Shown piece after piece: positions 1 through 6,689 of a stretch of 9,935 nucleotides of DNA (the stretch's first letter is position 1; the number at the start of each line of letters is the position of its first letter). Under the pieces are notes generated by a model. It did no database searches. It worked only from the letters and a program-made list of their open reading frames with translations, and was not told the DNA's origin. Location of the stretch: positions 1 to 9,935 of the forward strand of contig JAHEDM010000060.1 of the NCBI GenBank assembly GCA_024641205.1, read 5' to 3'. The translations under genes and the position numbers were made by a program. Origin of the DNA: Actinomycetes bacterium (GTDB lineage: Bacteria > Actinomycetota > Acidimicrobiia > Spongiisociales > UBA4744).

Positions 1-614
1 TGATCCGGACCACCGTAGGCGCACGCGCTCTGGCGGTGATTCTGGGGGTGGTGGCCGTCGTCGCAGTACTGGCTTTTGCCTGGAACGCGATCTTCGGCGG
101 TAACGACGAACCTGCCCCGGACGACACGAGCACCACCTCCACCACGCAAGCTGCTGCTGCTCCACAGCAGTTCGTTCCCATCTCCTTGACCTGCTCGAGC
201 ACGCTGGAAGTGGCAGGCGATACATTCGCGTGCGAAAACCTGGTGGACGGCACCGACCGTTACTGGAATGACCAGTCGGCTCAAGGACGGGACGCCGTCA
301 TCGAATTCACCTTCGCCGAGCCGATCGCCATCGAACAGATCGTCTTCAAGAACGTTGTCGACGATGAGGCATTCAGGAAGAACTACCGCGTACAGGGATT
401 TGAGATCATGACCGACGACCTCCCCGACCGGCCGTTCATCGATCAGCTCCGCGACGACAACGGGTCCCAACTCATCCTGCTCGCCACGCTTCGCACCCGG
501 CAACTCACGTTCAAGGTGACCAGCACCTACCCGGCCGAGGCAGTCGCGGGCGAGACGCCCTTCAATGAGCTGGCCATCAACGAGTTTGAGTTCTATGGTC
601 GCCCGGCTGGATAG
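1..614 (+). CDS. Membrane-anchored protein with discoidin-like / NADase-type glycan-binding domain (5' partial)
   Basis: The frame (codons start at base 3) is open to the left edge, so the N-terminus lies outside the window. A GTG at 36 could serve as a start, but no Shine-Dalgarno precedes it and basic residues (IRTTVGARALA) continue upstream, so I treat the gene as partial. Visible parts, in order: one hydrophobic segment (about bases 33-95), a Thr/Ala/Pro linker (DDTSTTSTTQAAAAPQQ), then a domain of about 145 residues. That domain has two cysteines 13 residues apart (LTC...FAC), the pattern LVDGTDRYWND, beta-rich stretches (AVIEFTFAEPIAIEQIVFKN) and an ending INEFEFYGRP. This matches the discoidin-like fold, especially the NADase-type glycan-binding domain, which often follows a zinc ribbon and one membrane helix. 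The C-terminal domain is probably outside the cell and binds a ligand; no catalytic motif is visible. The ligand is unknown. The membrane topology is fairly sure, the domain name less so. Confidence 0.7.
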   Translation, partial: IRTTVGARALAVILGVVAVVAVLAFAWNAIFGGNDEPAPDDTSTTSTTQAAAAPQQFVPISLTCSSTLEVAGDTFACENLVDGTDRYWNDQSAQGRDAVIEFTFAEPIAIEQIVFKNVVDDEAFRKNYRVQGFEIMTDDLPDRPFIDQLRDDNGSQLILLATLRTRQLTFKVTSTYPAEAVAGETPFNELAINEFEFYGRPAG

Positions 615-664
615 CAGCAGCACCTGTGGCGTTGCAGGTTCAATCCACGAAGTGGAAGGTCTGA

Positions 665-711
665 AGCTCGCCTGAGTACCTGACCAGGTCGACCTAGTTC
701 GGAAGCGAGCT
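665..711. terminator. Inverted repeat between convergent genes, possible bidirectional terminator
   Basis: Between the stop of the left-edge gene (614) and the stop of the permease on the other strand (711-713), arms AGCTCGC (665-671) and GCGAGCT (705-711) are perfect complements. Inside lie two mutually exclusive smaller pairings: ACCTG/CAGGT (678-689) and the 10-bp palindrome AGGTCGACCT (686-695). The right arm overlaps the permease stop codon. There is no clear T-run on either side, so a terminator role rests mainly on the convergent position. The rest of the gap holds only short inverted repeats such as TCCAC-GAA-GTGGA. Confidence 0.3.
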
Positions 712-1979
712 CACTCCTTCACGTAAGGCTGGCCGTCTGCCGCAGGTGGACGGGCTCGACCGACTATGCCGGCCACCACGATCACCGTGACGATATAAGG
801 GGCCATCAACAAGAACTCGCCGGGAATAGGCGTCTGGAGAATGCCCAGCTTCGCCTGCAGTGAGTCCGAGAATCCGAAAACAAGGGCAGCCCCCAGCGCA
901 CCAACCGGGTGCCACCGTCCGAAGATCATGGCGGCCAGTCCGATGAATCCGCGTCCCGACGTCATGTTCTCGTCGAACGCCCCGGCCGAACCGACGGTGA
1001 AGTAGGCGCCGCCGAAACCGGCGATCATGCCGCCGAGAATCACGTTGAGGTAGCGGAAGCGAAAGACGTTGATACCCAGCGTATCTGCAGCCTTGGGGTG
1101 CTCTCCCACGGCGCGAGATCGCAGGCCCCAGCGGGTCTTGAACAGCGCGAAAGCGATGACGCCGACGAGCACATACATGGCGTACACGAAGAAGTTATGG
1201 TTGAAGAAGATGGGCCCGATGAAGGGGATGTCTCCCAACAGCGGTACCTTCCAAGCCCGGAAGATGGTCACCTGGTTCAACGTATCGGAATTCTCGACCA
1301 GGATCGAGCTGGTCAGATACGAGGTGATGCCCAACGCAAAGATGTTGATCACCACGCCGGCGATGATCTGATCGACCCGATATCTGATCGCCAGCACAGC
1401 CAAGACGAACGCCAGCAGACCGCCCACCAGCACACCCGCGAGAATGCCCATCCACGGGCCTGCCAGCGAACCGATCAGGGCTCCCATGAAAGCTCCGGAC
1501 AGCAGCATGCCTTCGATGCCGATATTGATCACTGCCACTCTTTCGCACATCACGCCGGACAATGCCCCGAACGTGATCGGCACACTCTTCACCACCGTCA
1601 GTTGCAGCATCCCGACCAGACTGAAGGATTTGCCCGCCGCCGCCCATCCCAGGAACGCGAACGCAACCAGGGCCATCGCGAGACCGAGAATGACGTTGGT
1701 TGACTTGCCGAAGCCGCGGGTCAATTGAACGCCACCCAGGAAAGCCAGGAAGGCCGCCACGGTGTACGAAAGCCCGGCGGCAGAGAGCACCAGGTCCGGG
1801 AGTTGGAACCGGTCGTCGGGAGTAGCCAGGCGGAACGTCGCGTCACCTTCGGTTCCGACGGCGAAGACGATGAGTACGAAAGCCGCGAGCAGCAGGTAAA
1901 CAATCCCGATGATGCGGGACCGGCGAATCTCGGCAGGAGACCGGAGTACCCGTGGGGCCGTTGCCGTGCCTGCCGTCAT
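711..1979 (-). CDS. ABC transporter permease, BMP/nucleoside-type importer, second permease (NupQ-like)
   Basis: Membrane subunit of a BMP-type ABC importer, family BPD_transp_2. Family marks: VAVINIGIEGMLL (about 148-160), EHPKAADTLGIN (293-304), and GRGFIGLAAMIFGRWHPVGA (342-361), the conserved cytoplasmic region that contacts the ATPase. About 8 to 11 hydrophobic segments fill the protein. The best start is the ATG at 1979, which overlaps the upstream permease stop as ATGA and has AAGGGGG 8 nt before it. A GTG three codons earlier (1988) would lie inside that Shine-Dalgarno. This gives 422 aa. That is roughly 100 residues longer than I recall for the Bacillus NupQ relatives; the excess is an N-terminal hydrophobic region (about 22-115) before the core. 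It is the last gene of the transporter cluster and pairs with the neighbouring permease. The substrate is probably a nucleoside or similar molecule, by family only. Confidence 0.88.
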   Translation of the reverse strand: MTAGTATAPRVLRSPAEIRRSRIIGIVYLLLAAFVLIVFAVGTEGDATFRLATPDDRFQLPDLVLSAAGLSYTVAAFLAFLGGVQLTRGFGKSTNVILGLAMALVAFAFLGWAAAGKSFSLVGMLQLTVVKSVPITFGALSGVMCERVAVINIGIEGMLLSGAFMGALIGSLAGPWMGILAGVLVGGLLAFVLAVLAIRYRVDQIIAGVVINIFALGITSYLTSSILVENSDTLNQVTIFRAWKVPLLGDIPFIGPIFFNHNFFVYAMYVLVGVIAFALFKTRWGLRSRAVGEHPKAADTLGINVFRFRYLNVILGGMIAGFGGAYFTVGSAGAFDENMTSGRGFIGLAAMIFGRWHPVGALGAALVFGFSDSLQAKLGILQTPIPGEFLLMAPYIVTVIVVAGIVGRARPPAADGQPYVKE

Positions 1980-3226
1980 GTTGCCCACCCCCTTGTGATC
2001 TGCTCGGTTCCCTTGACCGCCTTCACCCGGAAGATAGCTTTGATCAACTCCGGGGCGGCGATGAAGACCACAATGAGCGCCTGTATGACCAGGATGAGGT
2101 CGATACCGACGTCGCTTGCCACCTGCATCTGCTGACCGCCCGCCCGTAGCGCACCGAACAAGATACCGGCCAGTACCACACCGAACGGGTGCGATCGGCC
2201 GAGCAGAGCAAGAGCAATCGCGTCGAAACCCAGATTGGCGGAGAAGCCGGGAGTGGCATTGCCGAGCACGCTCAGGATCTGCGTTGATCCGGCCAAGCCG
2301 CCCAGCCCACCGGCAATGGCCATGACCATGATGTAGGACCGGGTGACGTTCATCCCGGCGTATTTGGCACCATCCGGGTTGGCGCCAACCGCACGGAACT
2401 CAAAACCGATAGTGGACCTGAAAAGCAGCCAGTACACCGCCCAGGCGGCCAGAAGAGCCACGAATATCCCTGCATTGAGCCGTAGTTGCGGATCGATCCA
2501 CTCGAGCAGCTTGGGAAGCCGCGCGGACTCCAGCACGTCCTTGGAGATCCGATCGGGCCGCCCCTCCCGCTGAATGAACGGGGTCTTGAGGGCGTAATCA
2601 ACGAACCGGATGGCGATCCAGTTGAACATGATGGTCGTGATGACCTCATGGGCTCCGGTCCTGGCGCGCAACCAGCCGGGAATACCTCCCCAGATCGCTC
2701 CCCCGATGAAGCCCCCCAGAAGGGCGAGCGGAAGATGGAGCCAAATCGTTAGGTTCAGCTGGAAACCGACCACCAGGGCCAGCATGCCACCCATGAGCAT
2801 CTGACCTTCCGCACCGATGTTGAAGAGACCTGCCCGAAACCCGATGGCTACCGACAGGCCGGCCAGGATGAGAGGAGTTGCCCAGGTGAGCGTCTCGGAG
2901 ATCCCCCGCACGGAACCGAAGGCCCCGGTGAACAATCCACCGTAGGCGTCTCCAATGCGCGCCAGCGTTTGTCGAAAAGCCTCCCCGGCGTCTTCGCCCC
3001 AGAGACTGAGCAGTTCTATGTCCGAGACGGCGATAATGATGGCGCCGATTACCAGCGCGGTGAACACAGCCAACACCGGCACCAGGACCAGGGACCGCCA
3101 GTCGCCTTCTGCTCCGGTGATGCGCGCCCACGGTCCGCGGCCCGGTCCGTTCCCGGCCGGCTCGGCAGTGGCCCTTTCCTCCGGCGCCGGACCGTCGGTC
3201 TCAGGGACGCCGTTCTCGTCACTCAT
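1976..3226 (-). CDS. ABC transporter permease, BMP/nucleoside-type importer, first permease (NupP-like)
   Basis: A 416-residue inner-membrane permease of family BPD_transp_2. The first 40 or so residues are polar and rich in Glu, Gly and Pro, probably a cytoplasmic tail. A hydrophobic segment follows (about 45-67), then the core with FRAGLFNIGAEGQMLMGG (130-147), TGAHEVITTIMFNWIA (190-205) and GFDAIALALLGRSHPFGV (333-350). These are diagnostic for the permease that partners the NupQ-like subunit in importers with a BMP-family binding protein. The ATG start at 3226 overlaps the ATPase stop as ATGA, with AGGAG about 10 nt upstream. Its own stop overlaps the start of the next permease in the same way. 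Translational coupling would keep ATPase and permease output balanced. Family assignment is firm; the exact substrate cannot be read from the sequence. Confidence 0.9.
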   Translation of the reverse strand: MSDENGVPETDGPAPEERATAEPAGNGPGRGPWARITGAEGDWRSLVLVPVLAVFTALVIGAIIIAVSDIELLSLWGEDAGEAFRQTLARIGDAYGGLFTGAFGSVRGISETLTWATPLILAGLSVAIGFRAGLFNIGAEGQMLMGGMLALVVGFQLNLTIWLHLPLALLGGFIGGAIWGGIPGWLRARTGAHEVITTIMFNWIAIRFVDYALKTPFIQREGRPDRISKDVLESARLPKLLEWIDPQLRLNAGIFVALLAAWAVYWLLFRSTIGFEFRAVGANPDGAKYAGMNVTRSYIMVMAIAGGLGGLAGSTQILSVLGNATPGFSANLGFDAIALALLGRSHPFGVVLAGILFGALRAGGQQMQVASDVGIDLILVIQALIVVFIAAPELIKAIFRVKAVKGTEQITRGWAT

Positions 3227-4731
3227 GTCTCCGTCACTCCTGCCATGAACAATCCCAATTGGGTCATGTTGGTCTCATCGGGTCGGCGCTCGGCAACGAT
3301 CTTGCCCCGGAACATGACCAGTATGCGGTCGGAAAGGGCCATGATTTCGTCGAGTTCGGTCGAGACGATGAGAATCGCCCCGCCTGCGTCCCGTTCCTTG
3401 ACGATCTGTTCGTGGATGTACTCGATCGAGCCGACATCGAGGCCGCGGGTGGGTTGGGATGCCACCGTGAACTTCACGTCCCGGGAAAACTCCCTCGCCA
3501 CAATCACTTTCTGCTGATTACCTCCCGAGAGGTTGCGGACTTCTACCTCGATCGACGGTGTCCGCACGTCGTATTCTTCGACGAGCTTCCGGGCGTGCCC
3601 TCGGGTCAGGTCCCAGTCCATCACGATGCCCTTCGAGAAGGGTTGGTCGTAGTAACTGTCGAGCACCAGGTTCTCGGCCACGGTGAAATTCAACACCAGG
3701 CCCGATCGTTGCCGATCCTCCGGTACGTGTGCCACGCTCTTGCGATGGATCTCGCGCGGTGTGTCGTCGGTGACATCCTCGCCGGCCAGCCGGACGATTC
3801 CGGACAGGGCCGGACGCAGACCGGTCAACGCTTCGACCAACTCGGTCTGACCGTTGCCCTGAACACCGGCAATGCCGACGATCTCCCCGGCCCGGACGAT
3901 GAACGAGACTCCGTCGACGTTGGGATGGTTGCGGTCGTCGAGCACGATCAGATCCTCGACCTCGAGCATCGGATCGCCGGGTTTACTCGCTTCCTTCGCC
4001 ACCACCAGTTCCACAGGCCGGCCGACCATCAACTCGGCAAGCTGTTCTTCGCTTATCTCCTTCGGGTCGGCCTCCCCAACGATGCGTCCCCGCCGCAGTA
4101 CGTTGATCCGGTCGGAGATTTCGCGAATCTCGTCGAGCTTGTGCGTTATGAAGACGATGCCCTTGCCTGCCTCGCGGAGGGAACGGACGATGCCGAAGAA
4201 CTCCTCTACCTCCTGGGGGGTGAGCACCGCAGTCGGCTCGTCGAAGACGATGATCTCCGCTTCGCGGAAAAGCACCTTGATGATCTCTACCCTTTGCTGG
4301 ATGCCAACGGGAAGGTCTTCAATGACGGCATCGGGATCGACCTCGAGGCCGTACTTGGCAGAGATCTCGCGGACATCACGGCGGGCCTCCTGCATGTCGA
4401 GGATCCCGGCAGCTTTGGTTGGTTCAACCCCCAACACGACATTCTCGGCCACCGTAAACACAGGGACGAGCATGAAGTGCTGATGGACCATGCCGATTCC
4501 GGCCGCAATCGCATCTCCGGGGGTCTTCAGATCCTGGACTTCCCCGTCGATGAGAATGTCACCATCGGTCGCCGTATACAGGCCGTACAGGATGTTCATC
4601 AGGGTGGTCTTCCCGGCGCCGTTCTCACCGAGCAGCCCGAGGACTTCACCCGAACGGATGGTGAGATTGACGCGGTCGTTGGCCAGAACTCCAGGAAATC
4701 GCTTGGTGATTCCCTTCAGCTCGAGTTCCAC
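3223..4731 (-). CDS. ABC transporter ATP-binding protein with two nucleotide-binding domains (NupO/RbsA-like)
   Basis: A 502-residue cytoplasmic ATPase that powers the importer. NBD1: Walker A GENGAGKTT (35-43), Q-loop VHQHF (Q84), weak signature LPVGIQQR (140-147), Walker B IIVFDEP (160-166, catalytic E165), switch histidine THKLDE (H197). NBD2: degenerate Walker A GVQGNGQT (289-296, Gln in place of the Lys), good signature LSGGNQQK (401-408), Walker B ending ASQP (Ser-Gln in place of Asp-Glu, 425-426), and Glu at the switch position (STELDE). One composite site (NBD1 Walker motifs with NBD2 signature) should therefore hydrolyse ATP, while the other is impaired. This asymmetry is usual in the sugar/nucleoside double-NBD family. 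The GTG start at 4731 is fixed by AGGAGG at 4742-4737, 5 nt upstream. The stop overlaps the next ATG. It lies 88 bp after the binding-protein gene. Confidence 0.92.
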   Translation of the reverse strand: MELELKGITKRFPGVLANDRVNLTIRSGEVLGLLGENGAGKTTLMNILYGLYTATDGDILIDGEVQDLKTPGDAIAAGIGMVHQHFMLVPVFTVAENVVLGVEPTKAAGILDMQEARRDVREISAKYGLEVDPDAVIEDLPVGIQQRVEIIKVLFREAEIIVFDEPTAVLTPQEVEEFFGIVRSLREAGKGIVFITHKLDEIREISDRINVLRRGRIVGEADPKEISEEQLAELMVGRPVELVVAKEASKPGDPMLEVEDLIVLDDRNHPNVDGVSFIVRAGEIVGIAGVQGNGQTELVEALTGLRPALSGIVRLAGEDVTDDTPREIHRKSVAHVPEDRQRSGLVLNFTVAENLVLDSYYDQPFSKGIVMDWDLTRGHARKLVEEYDVRTPSIEVEVRNLSGGNQQKVIVAREFSRDVKFTVASQPTRGLDVGSIEYIHEQIVKERDAGGAILIVSTELDEIMALSDRILVMFRGKIVAERRPDETNMTQLGLFMAGVTET

Positions 4732-4734
4732 CCG

Positions 4735-4744
4735 CTCCTCCTCT
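4735..4744 (-). promoter_or_regulatory. Strong ribosome binding site of the ATPase gene
   Basis: The minus strand reads AGAGGAGGAG here, with AGGAGG ending 5 nt before the GTG start at 4731. It decides that start. It also gives the ATPase-permease segment its own strong ribosome entry, independent of the binding-protein gene across the hairpin. Confidence 0.75.
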
Positions 4745-4771
4745 GGGCCGCACCAGGCAGACTAGACGACT

Positions 4772-4799
4772 GAGAGCCCCCTCGCGAGAGGGGGCTCTC
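4772..4799 (-). terminator. Strong hairpin between binding-protein and ATPase genes (attenuator or mRNA-stabilising stem)
   Basis: A perfect 12-bp stem, GAGAGCCCCCTC (4772-4783) with GAGGGGGCTCTC (4788-4799), encloses a 4-nt loop. It lies 20 nt after the binding-protein stop and 40 nt before the ATPase GTG. On the minus (gene) strand the bases after the stem are AGTCGTCTAG, with no U-run, so full intrinsic termination is doubtful. The plus-strand side is more T-rich (TTCGTGTTGTTT). Known parallels are the stems behind substrate-binding genes that cause partial termination or protect the upstream mRNA, raising binding-protein output over the membrane subunits. The stem is certain; its role is inferred. 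Confidence 0.65.
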
Positions 4800-4819
4800 T
4801 TCGTGTTGTTTCGGGTTCT

Positions 4820-5950
4820 CTAGCCGGAGATTATTATGTCCAGCGATCCATCGATGATGGCCGCCTTGATCTGCTCCACCTCGGCTTTCAACTCGTCGGG
4901 GACCAACGAGTCGGCATCGTGGAACGGAGCGATATCGATGCCACCGGTCGCCATGGTGTTGACGATCGTGCCGCCTGCGAACGAACCGTCGACACCCGCC
5001 TTGATGGTGTCATAAACGGACACGTCGATCTTCTTCAGCACGGAGGTCAGGATTACGTCCGAGAAAGTGGGAACCGACAGGAACCAATCGGAGTCCACGC
5101 CGATTACCCACATATCCCCACGCTCCTGGGCCAGGGCCGCAGAGCCTTGTCCGATCTGTCCACCGACCGGCAAGAAGATGTCGGCACCCTCGTCCGCCAG
5201 GCTCACGCTCAGCGTCCGGGCGTTTTCGATGCTCTCGAAGTCACCCGTGAAGGAACCCTCCTTAGTATCCGGGTTCCAGCCCAGCACCTTGACATCGGTG
5301 CCCTTCTCCTGGTTGTAGTAACGCGCACCCCACACGAACCCATCCATGAAGTCGGTGACGGGGCCACCAATGTCGATACCACCATAAGTGGCGATGGTTC
5401 CCGTCTGGGTCATGCCGGCGGCAACGTACCCGGCCAGGAATGCACCTTGGCCAGTCGTGTACACGTGCGCGGCGATGTTGTCGACAACCGGATCGTAGGC
5501 ATAGTCGACGATCGAGAACGCCACATCCGGATTGGCCTGCGCGGCGGCCAGCGTGTCATCACCGAGCAGGAAGCCGACGGTAATCACCATGTCGCAATCA
5601 TCGGCAATCAGCGAGCTTATGTTGGGCTCGAAGTCGGCGGCCGACTGCGACTCGAGGTATTTGACCTCAACTCCAAGTTCTGCTTCGGCTTTCAAGGCGC
5701 CTTCCCACGCGCTCTGGTTGAAGCTCCGGTCATCGACACCGCCGGTGTCCGTTACTTCACAAGCCTTGTAGGCGACGGGGGCCGCGGTGGTCGTCGTCTC
5801 GGCCGCCGTAGTGGTCGTCGTCTCGGCCGCCGTAGTGGTCGTCGTCTCGCCGGCCGCCGTGGTGGTGGTCTCTGCGTCGTCGGAAGCACAGGCCGCCGTC
5901 ATCAACGCAAGCACCGCAAACAGCAGCACGAATTTCTGGTACTTTCTCAA
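4820..5950 (-). CDS. BMP family lipoprotein, substrate-binding subunit of the ABC importer
   Basis: A 376-residue surface lipoprotein that captures the substrate for the importer encoded downstream. The N-terminus is a lipoprotein signal: basic MRKYQK, hydrophobic core, then TAAC with the lipidated Cys at 21. A Thr/Ala/Glu linker (about 22-58) follows, then the BMP/PnrA domain: YKACEVTDTGGVDDRSFNQSAWEG (split: YKACEVTDTGG at 61-71, DDRSFNQSAWEG at 73-84), SQSAADFEPN (101-110), VGFLLGDD (125-132) and VIGVDSDWF (282-290). The family binds nucleosides (PnrA, NupN-type proteins) or related small molecules; the substrate here is open. The start is TTG at 5950, supported by GGAGG 5 nt upstream and by the signal peptide that begins there; no in-frame ATG lies before the signal. 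It is the first gene of the importer set, 72 bp downstream of a queuosine-precursor transporter gene. Confidence 0.92.
   Translation of the reverse strand: MRKYQKFVLLFAVLALMTAACASDDAETTTTAAGETTTTTAAETTTTTAAETTTTAAPVAYKACEVTDTGGVDDRSFNQSAWEGALKAEAELGVEVKYLESQSAADFEPNISSLIADDCDMVITVGFLLGDDTLAAAQANPDVAFSIVDYAYDPVVDNIAAHVYTTGQGAFLAGYVAAGMTQTGTIATYGGIDIGGPVTDFMDGFVWGARYYNQEKGTDVKVLGWNPDTKEGSFTGDFESIENARTLSVSLADEGADIFLPVGGQIGQGSAALAQERGDMWVIGVDSDWFLSVPTFSDVILTSVLKKIDVSVYDTIKAGVDGSFAGGTIVNTMATGGIDIAPFHDADSLVPDELKAEVEQIKAAIIDGSLDIIISG
5788..5862 (-). repeat. 24-bp in-frame tandem repeat encoding the Thr-rich lipoprotein linker
   Basis: Two identical 24-bp units (5788-5811 and 5812-5835, each beginning TGGTCGTCGTCTCGG on the plus strand) are followed by a third diverged unit of 27 bp. 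They encode the repeated AAETTTTT linker of the BMP lipoprotein. Each unit is a multiple of three, so gain or loss of units changes spacer length without breaking the frame. Confidence 0.85.
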
Positions 5951-5954
5951 AGTT

Positions 5955-5960
5955 TCCTCC
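5955..5960 (-). promoter_or_regulatory. Ribosome binding site fixing the TTG start of the BMP lipoprotein
   Basis: The minus strand reads GGAGGA, with GGAGG ending 5 nt before the TTG at 5950. The 72-bp gap upstream also holds a -10-like TAGAAT (6007-6002) without a convincing -35. An own promoter for the transporter is therefore possible but weakly supported, and read-through from the gene upstream is equally possible. Confidence 0.65.
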
Positions 5961-6022
5961 CGTAGGTGGGACTTTCCGCCGACAGCGCCGGCGTCAAGGT
6001 AATTCTACTGCTCAATGCGTTG

Positions 6023-6673
6023 TCATCCCACTCGGCGGGACGTCACACCAGCGTCGGCGGGCACCAGCGGATCCGGCTTCACGAAGTAGATCCAAGGGAT
6101 CGAAATCAAAGTGACCAATCCCTTGATGACGACGTTCAGCCAGAAGACCTCCCACACCACCCCGGACGGCAACACTCCCAGGAAGGCAACCGAGACAAAC
6201 ACAGCAGAATCGAGCGGTATGGCAACGGAGTTTGAGGCGAGTACCCGCCCCCACTGGAAGCGGTGCTGAAAGCGATCAACCCACCGCTGATACACCTCCG
6301 TATCGATCAACTCCGACAGCACCTCCGCCAGAATCGAGGCAAGGACAATCCTCCAAACGGGTGCGAGCACCTCACCGAAGGACGTTTGCGGACCCGTGGC
6401 CAGATCAGGCGGAAGAACCGAAACCACCCAGAACAGCGCAGCCATGGCAAGGTTGATGACCGCGGCCGCGAAGATCAGAGTTCGGGCGGCGCTCTTCCCG
6501 GCGATCTTGTGGATTAGATCGCGCAGTGTAAAGGTGAACGGATACACGAGCGTGCCGGCATCGACTGCGAATCCTGCGATGGAAATGATGCGCAGGCTGG
6601 CGATGTCGGCCATCATCTGGGCCGCGATGTAGGCCGACGCTACCAACAACAAGATGCGCAGGGAACGATTCAT
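6023..6673 (-). CDS. Queuosine precursor transporter (YhhQ / VUT family, formerly DUF165)
   Basis: A 216-residue integral membrane protein with about six hydrophobic segments. The family pattern is clear: LVYPFTFTLRDLIHK (42-56), AEVLSELIDTEVYQRW (116-131) and SNSVAIPLDSAVFVSVAFLG (147-166). The charged residues inside membrane segments (Asp/Arg at 51-52, Glu-Asp around 121-124, Asp155) are typical of YhhQ, which takes up 7-deazaguanine precursors of the tRNA base queuosine. I prefer the ATG at 6673. A TTG at 6685 would add four residues, but neither start has a Shine-Dalgarno. A -10-like TATTGT ends 8 nt before the ATG, so a leaderless mRNA is possible. It sits between clpC and the BMP importer, all on one strand. 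No queuosine synthesis or tRNA-guanine transglycosylase gene is in the window. Length fits the family (about 220 aa). Confidence 0.9.
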   Translation of the reverse strand: MNRSLRILLLVASAYIAAQMMADIASLRIISIAGFAVDAGTLVYPFTFTLRDLIHKIAGKSAARTLIFAAAVINLAMAALFWVVSVLPPDLATGPQTSFGEVLAPVWRIVLASILAEVLSELIDTEVYQRWVDRFQHRFQWGRVLASNSVAIPLDSAVFVSVAFLGVLPSGVVWEVFWLNVVIKGLVTLISIPWIYFVKPDPLVPADAGVTSRRVG

Positions 6674-6681
6674 AGCGGCCG

Positions 6682-6687
6682 ACAATA
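6682..6687 (-). promoter_or_regulatory. Candidate -10 element for a leaderless queuosine-transporter mRNA
   Basis: The minus strand reads TATTGT (6687-6682), fitting the TANNNT pattern. Eight bases separate it from the ATG at 6673, so transcription would begin at or within 1-2 nt of the start codon. No recognisable -35 hexamer lies 17 nt upstream; that region falls in the heptamer repeat. Leaderless mRNAs are common in Actinobacteria. The evidence is a single hexamer plus the missing ribosome binding site. Confidence 0.3.
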
Positions 6688-6689
6688 AC

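Noticed and set aside
633..652. GCAGGTTCAATCC, resembling the T-arm of a tRNA
   Set aside because: No acceptor, anticodon or D arm can be folded around it, and there is no properly spaced 3' end. It is a chance match.
909..1703. A 264-codon plus-strand frame rich in His, Gln, Asp and Glu over the second permease
   Set aside because: A shadow of the hydrophobic permease read in reverse: codons for membrane residues become polar ones. No domain is visible.
3259..4773. A 504-codon open frame on the plus strand antisense to the whole ATPase gene, ending at the hairpin
   Set aside because: The opposite strand encodes a textbook ATPase with all motifs. The antisense translation shows no recognisable domain or membrane pattern. 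Long antisense frames are common in GC-rich coding DNA, and the coincidence with the hairpin is not enough.
4919..5965. A 348-codon open frame antisense to the BMP lipoprotein, with Arg/Gly repeats
   Set aside because: The repeats are only the reverse reading of the Thr-rich linker; the sense frame has a signal peptide, lipobox and full BMP domain.
5951..6022. A riboswitch (preQ1 or purine) between the queuosine transporter and the BMP gene
   Set aside because: The 72-bp gap shows only a GC-rich GCCGGC stretch and a possible -10. No conserved purine or preQ1 riboswitch core could be recognised.
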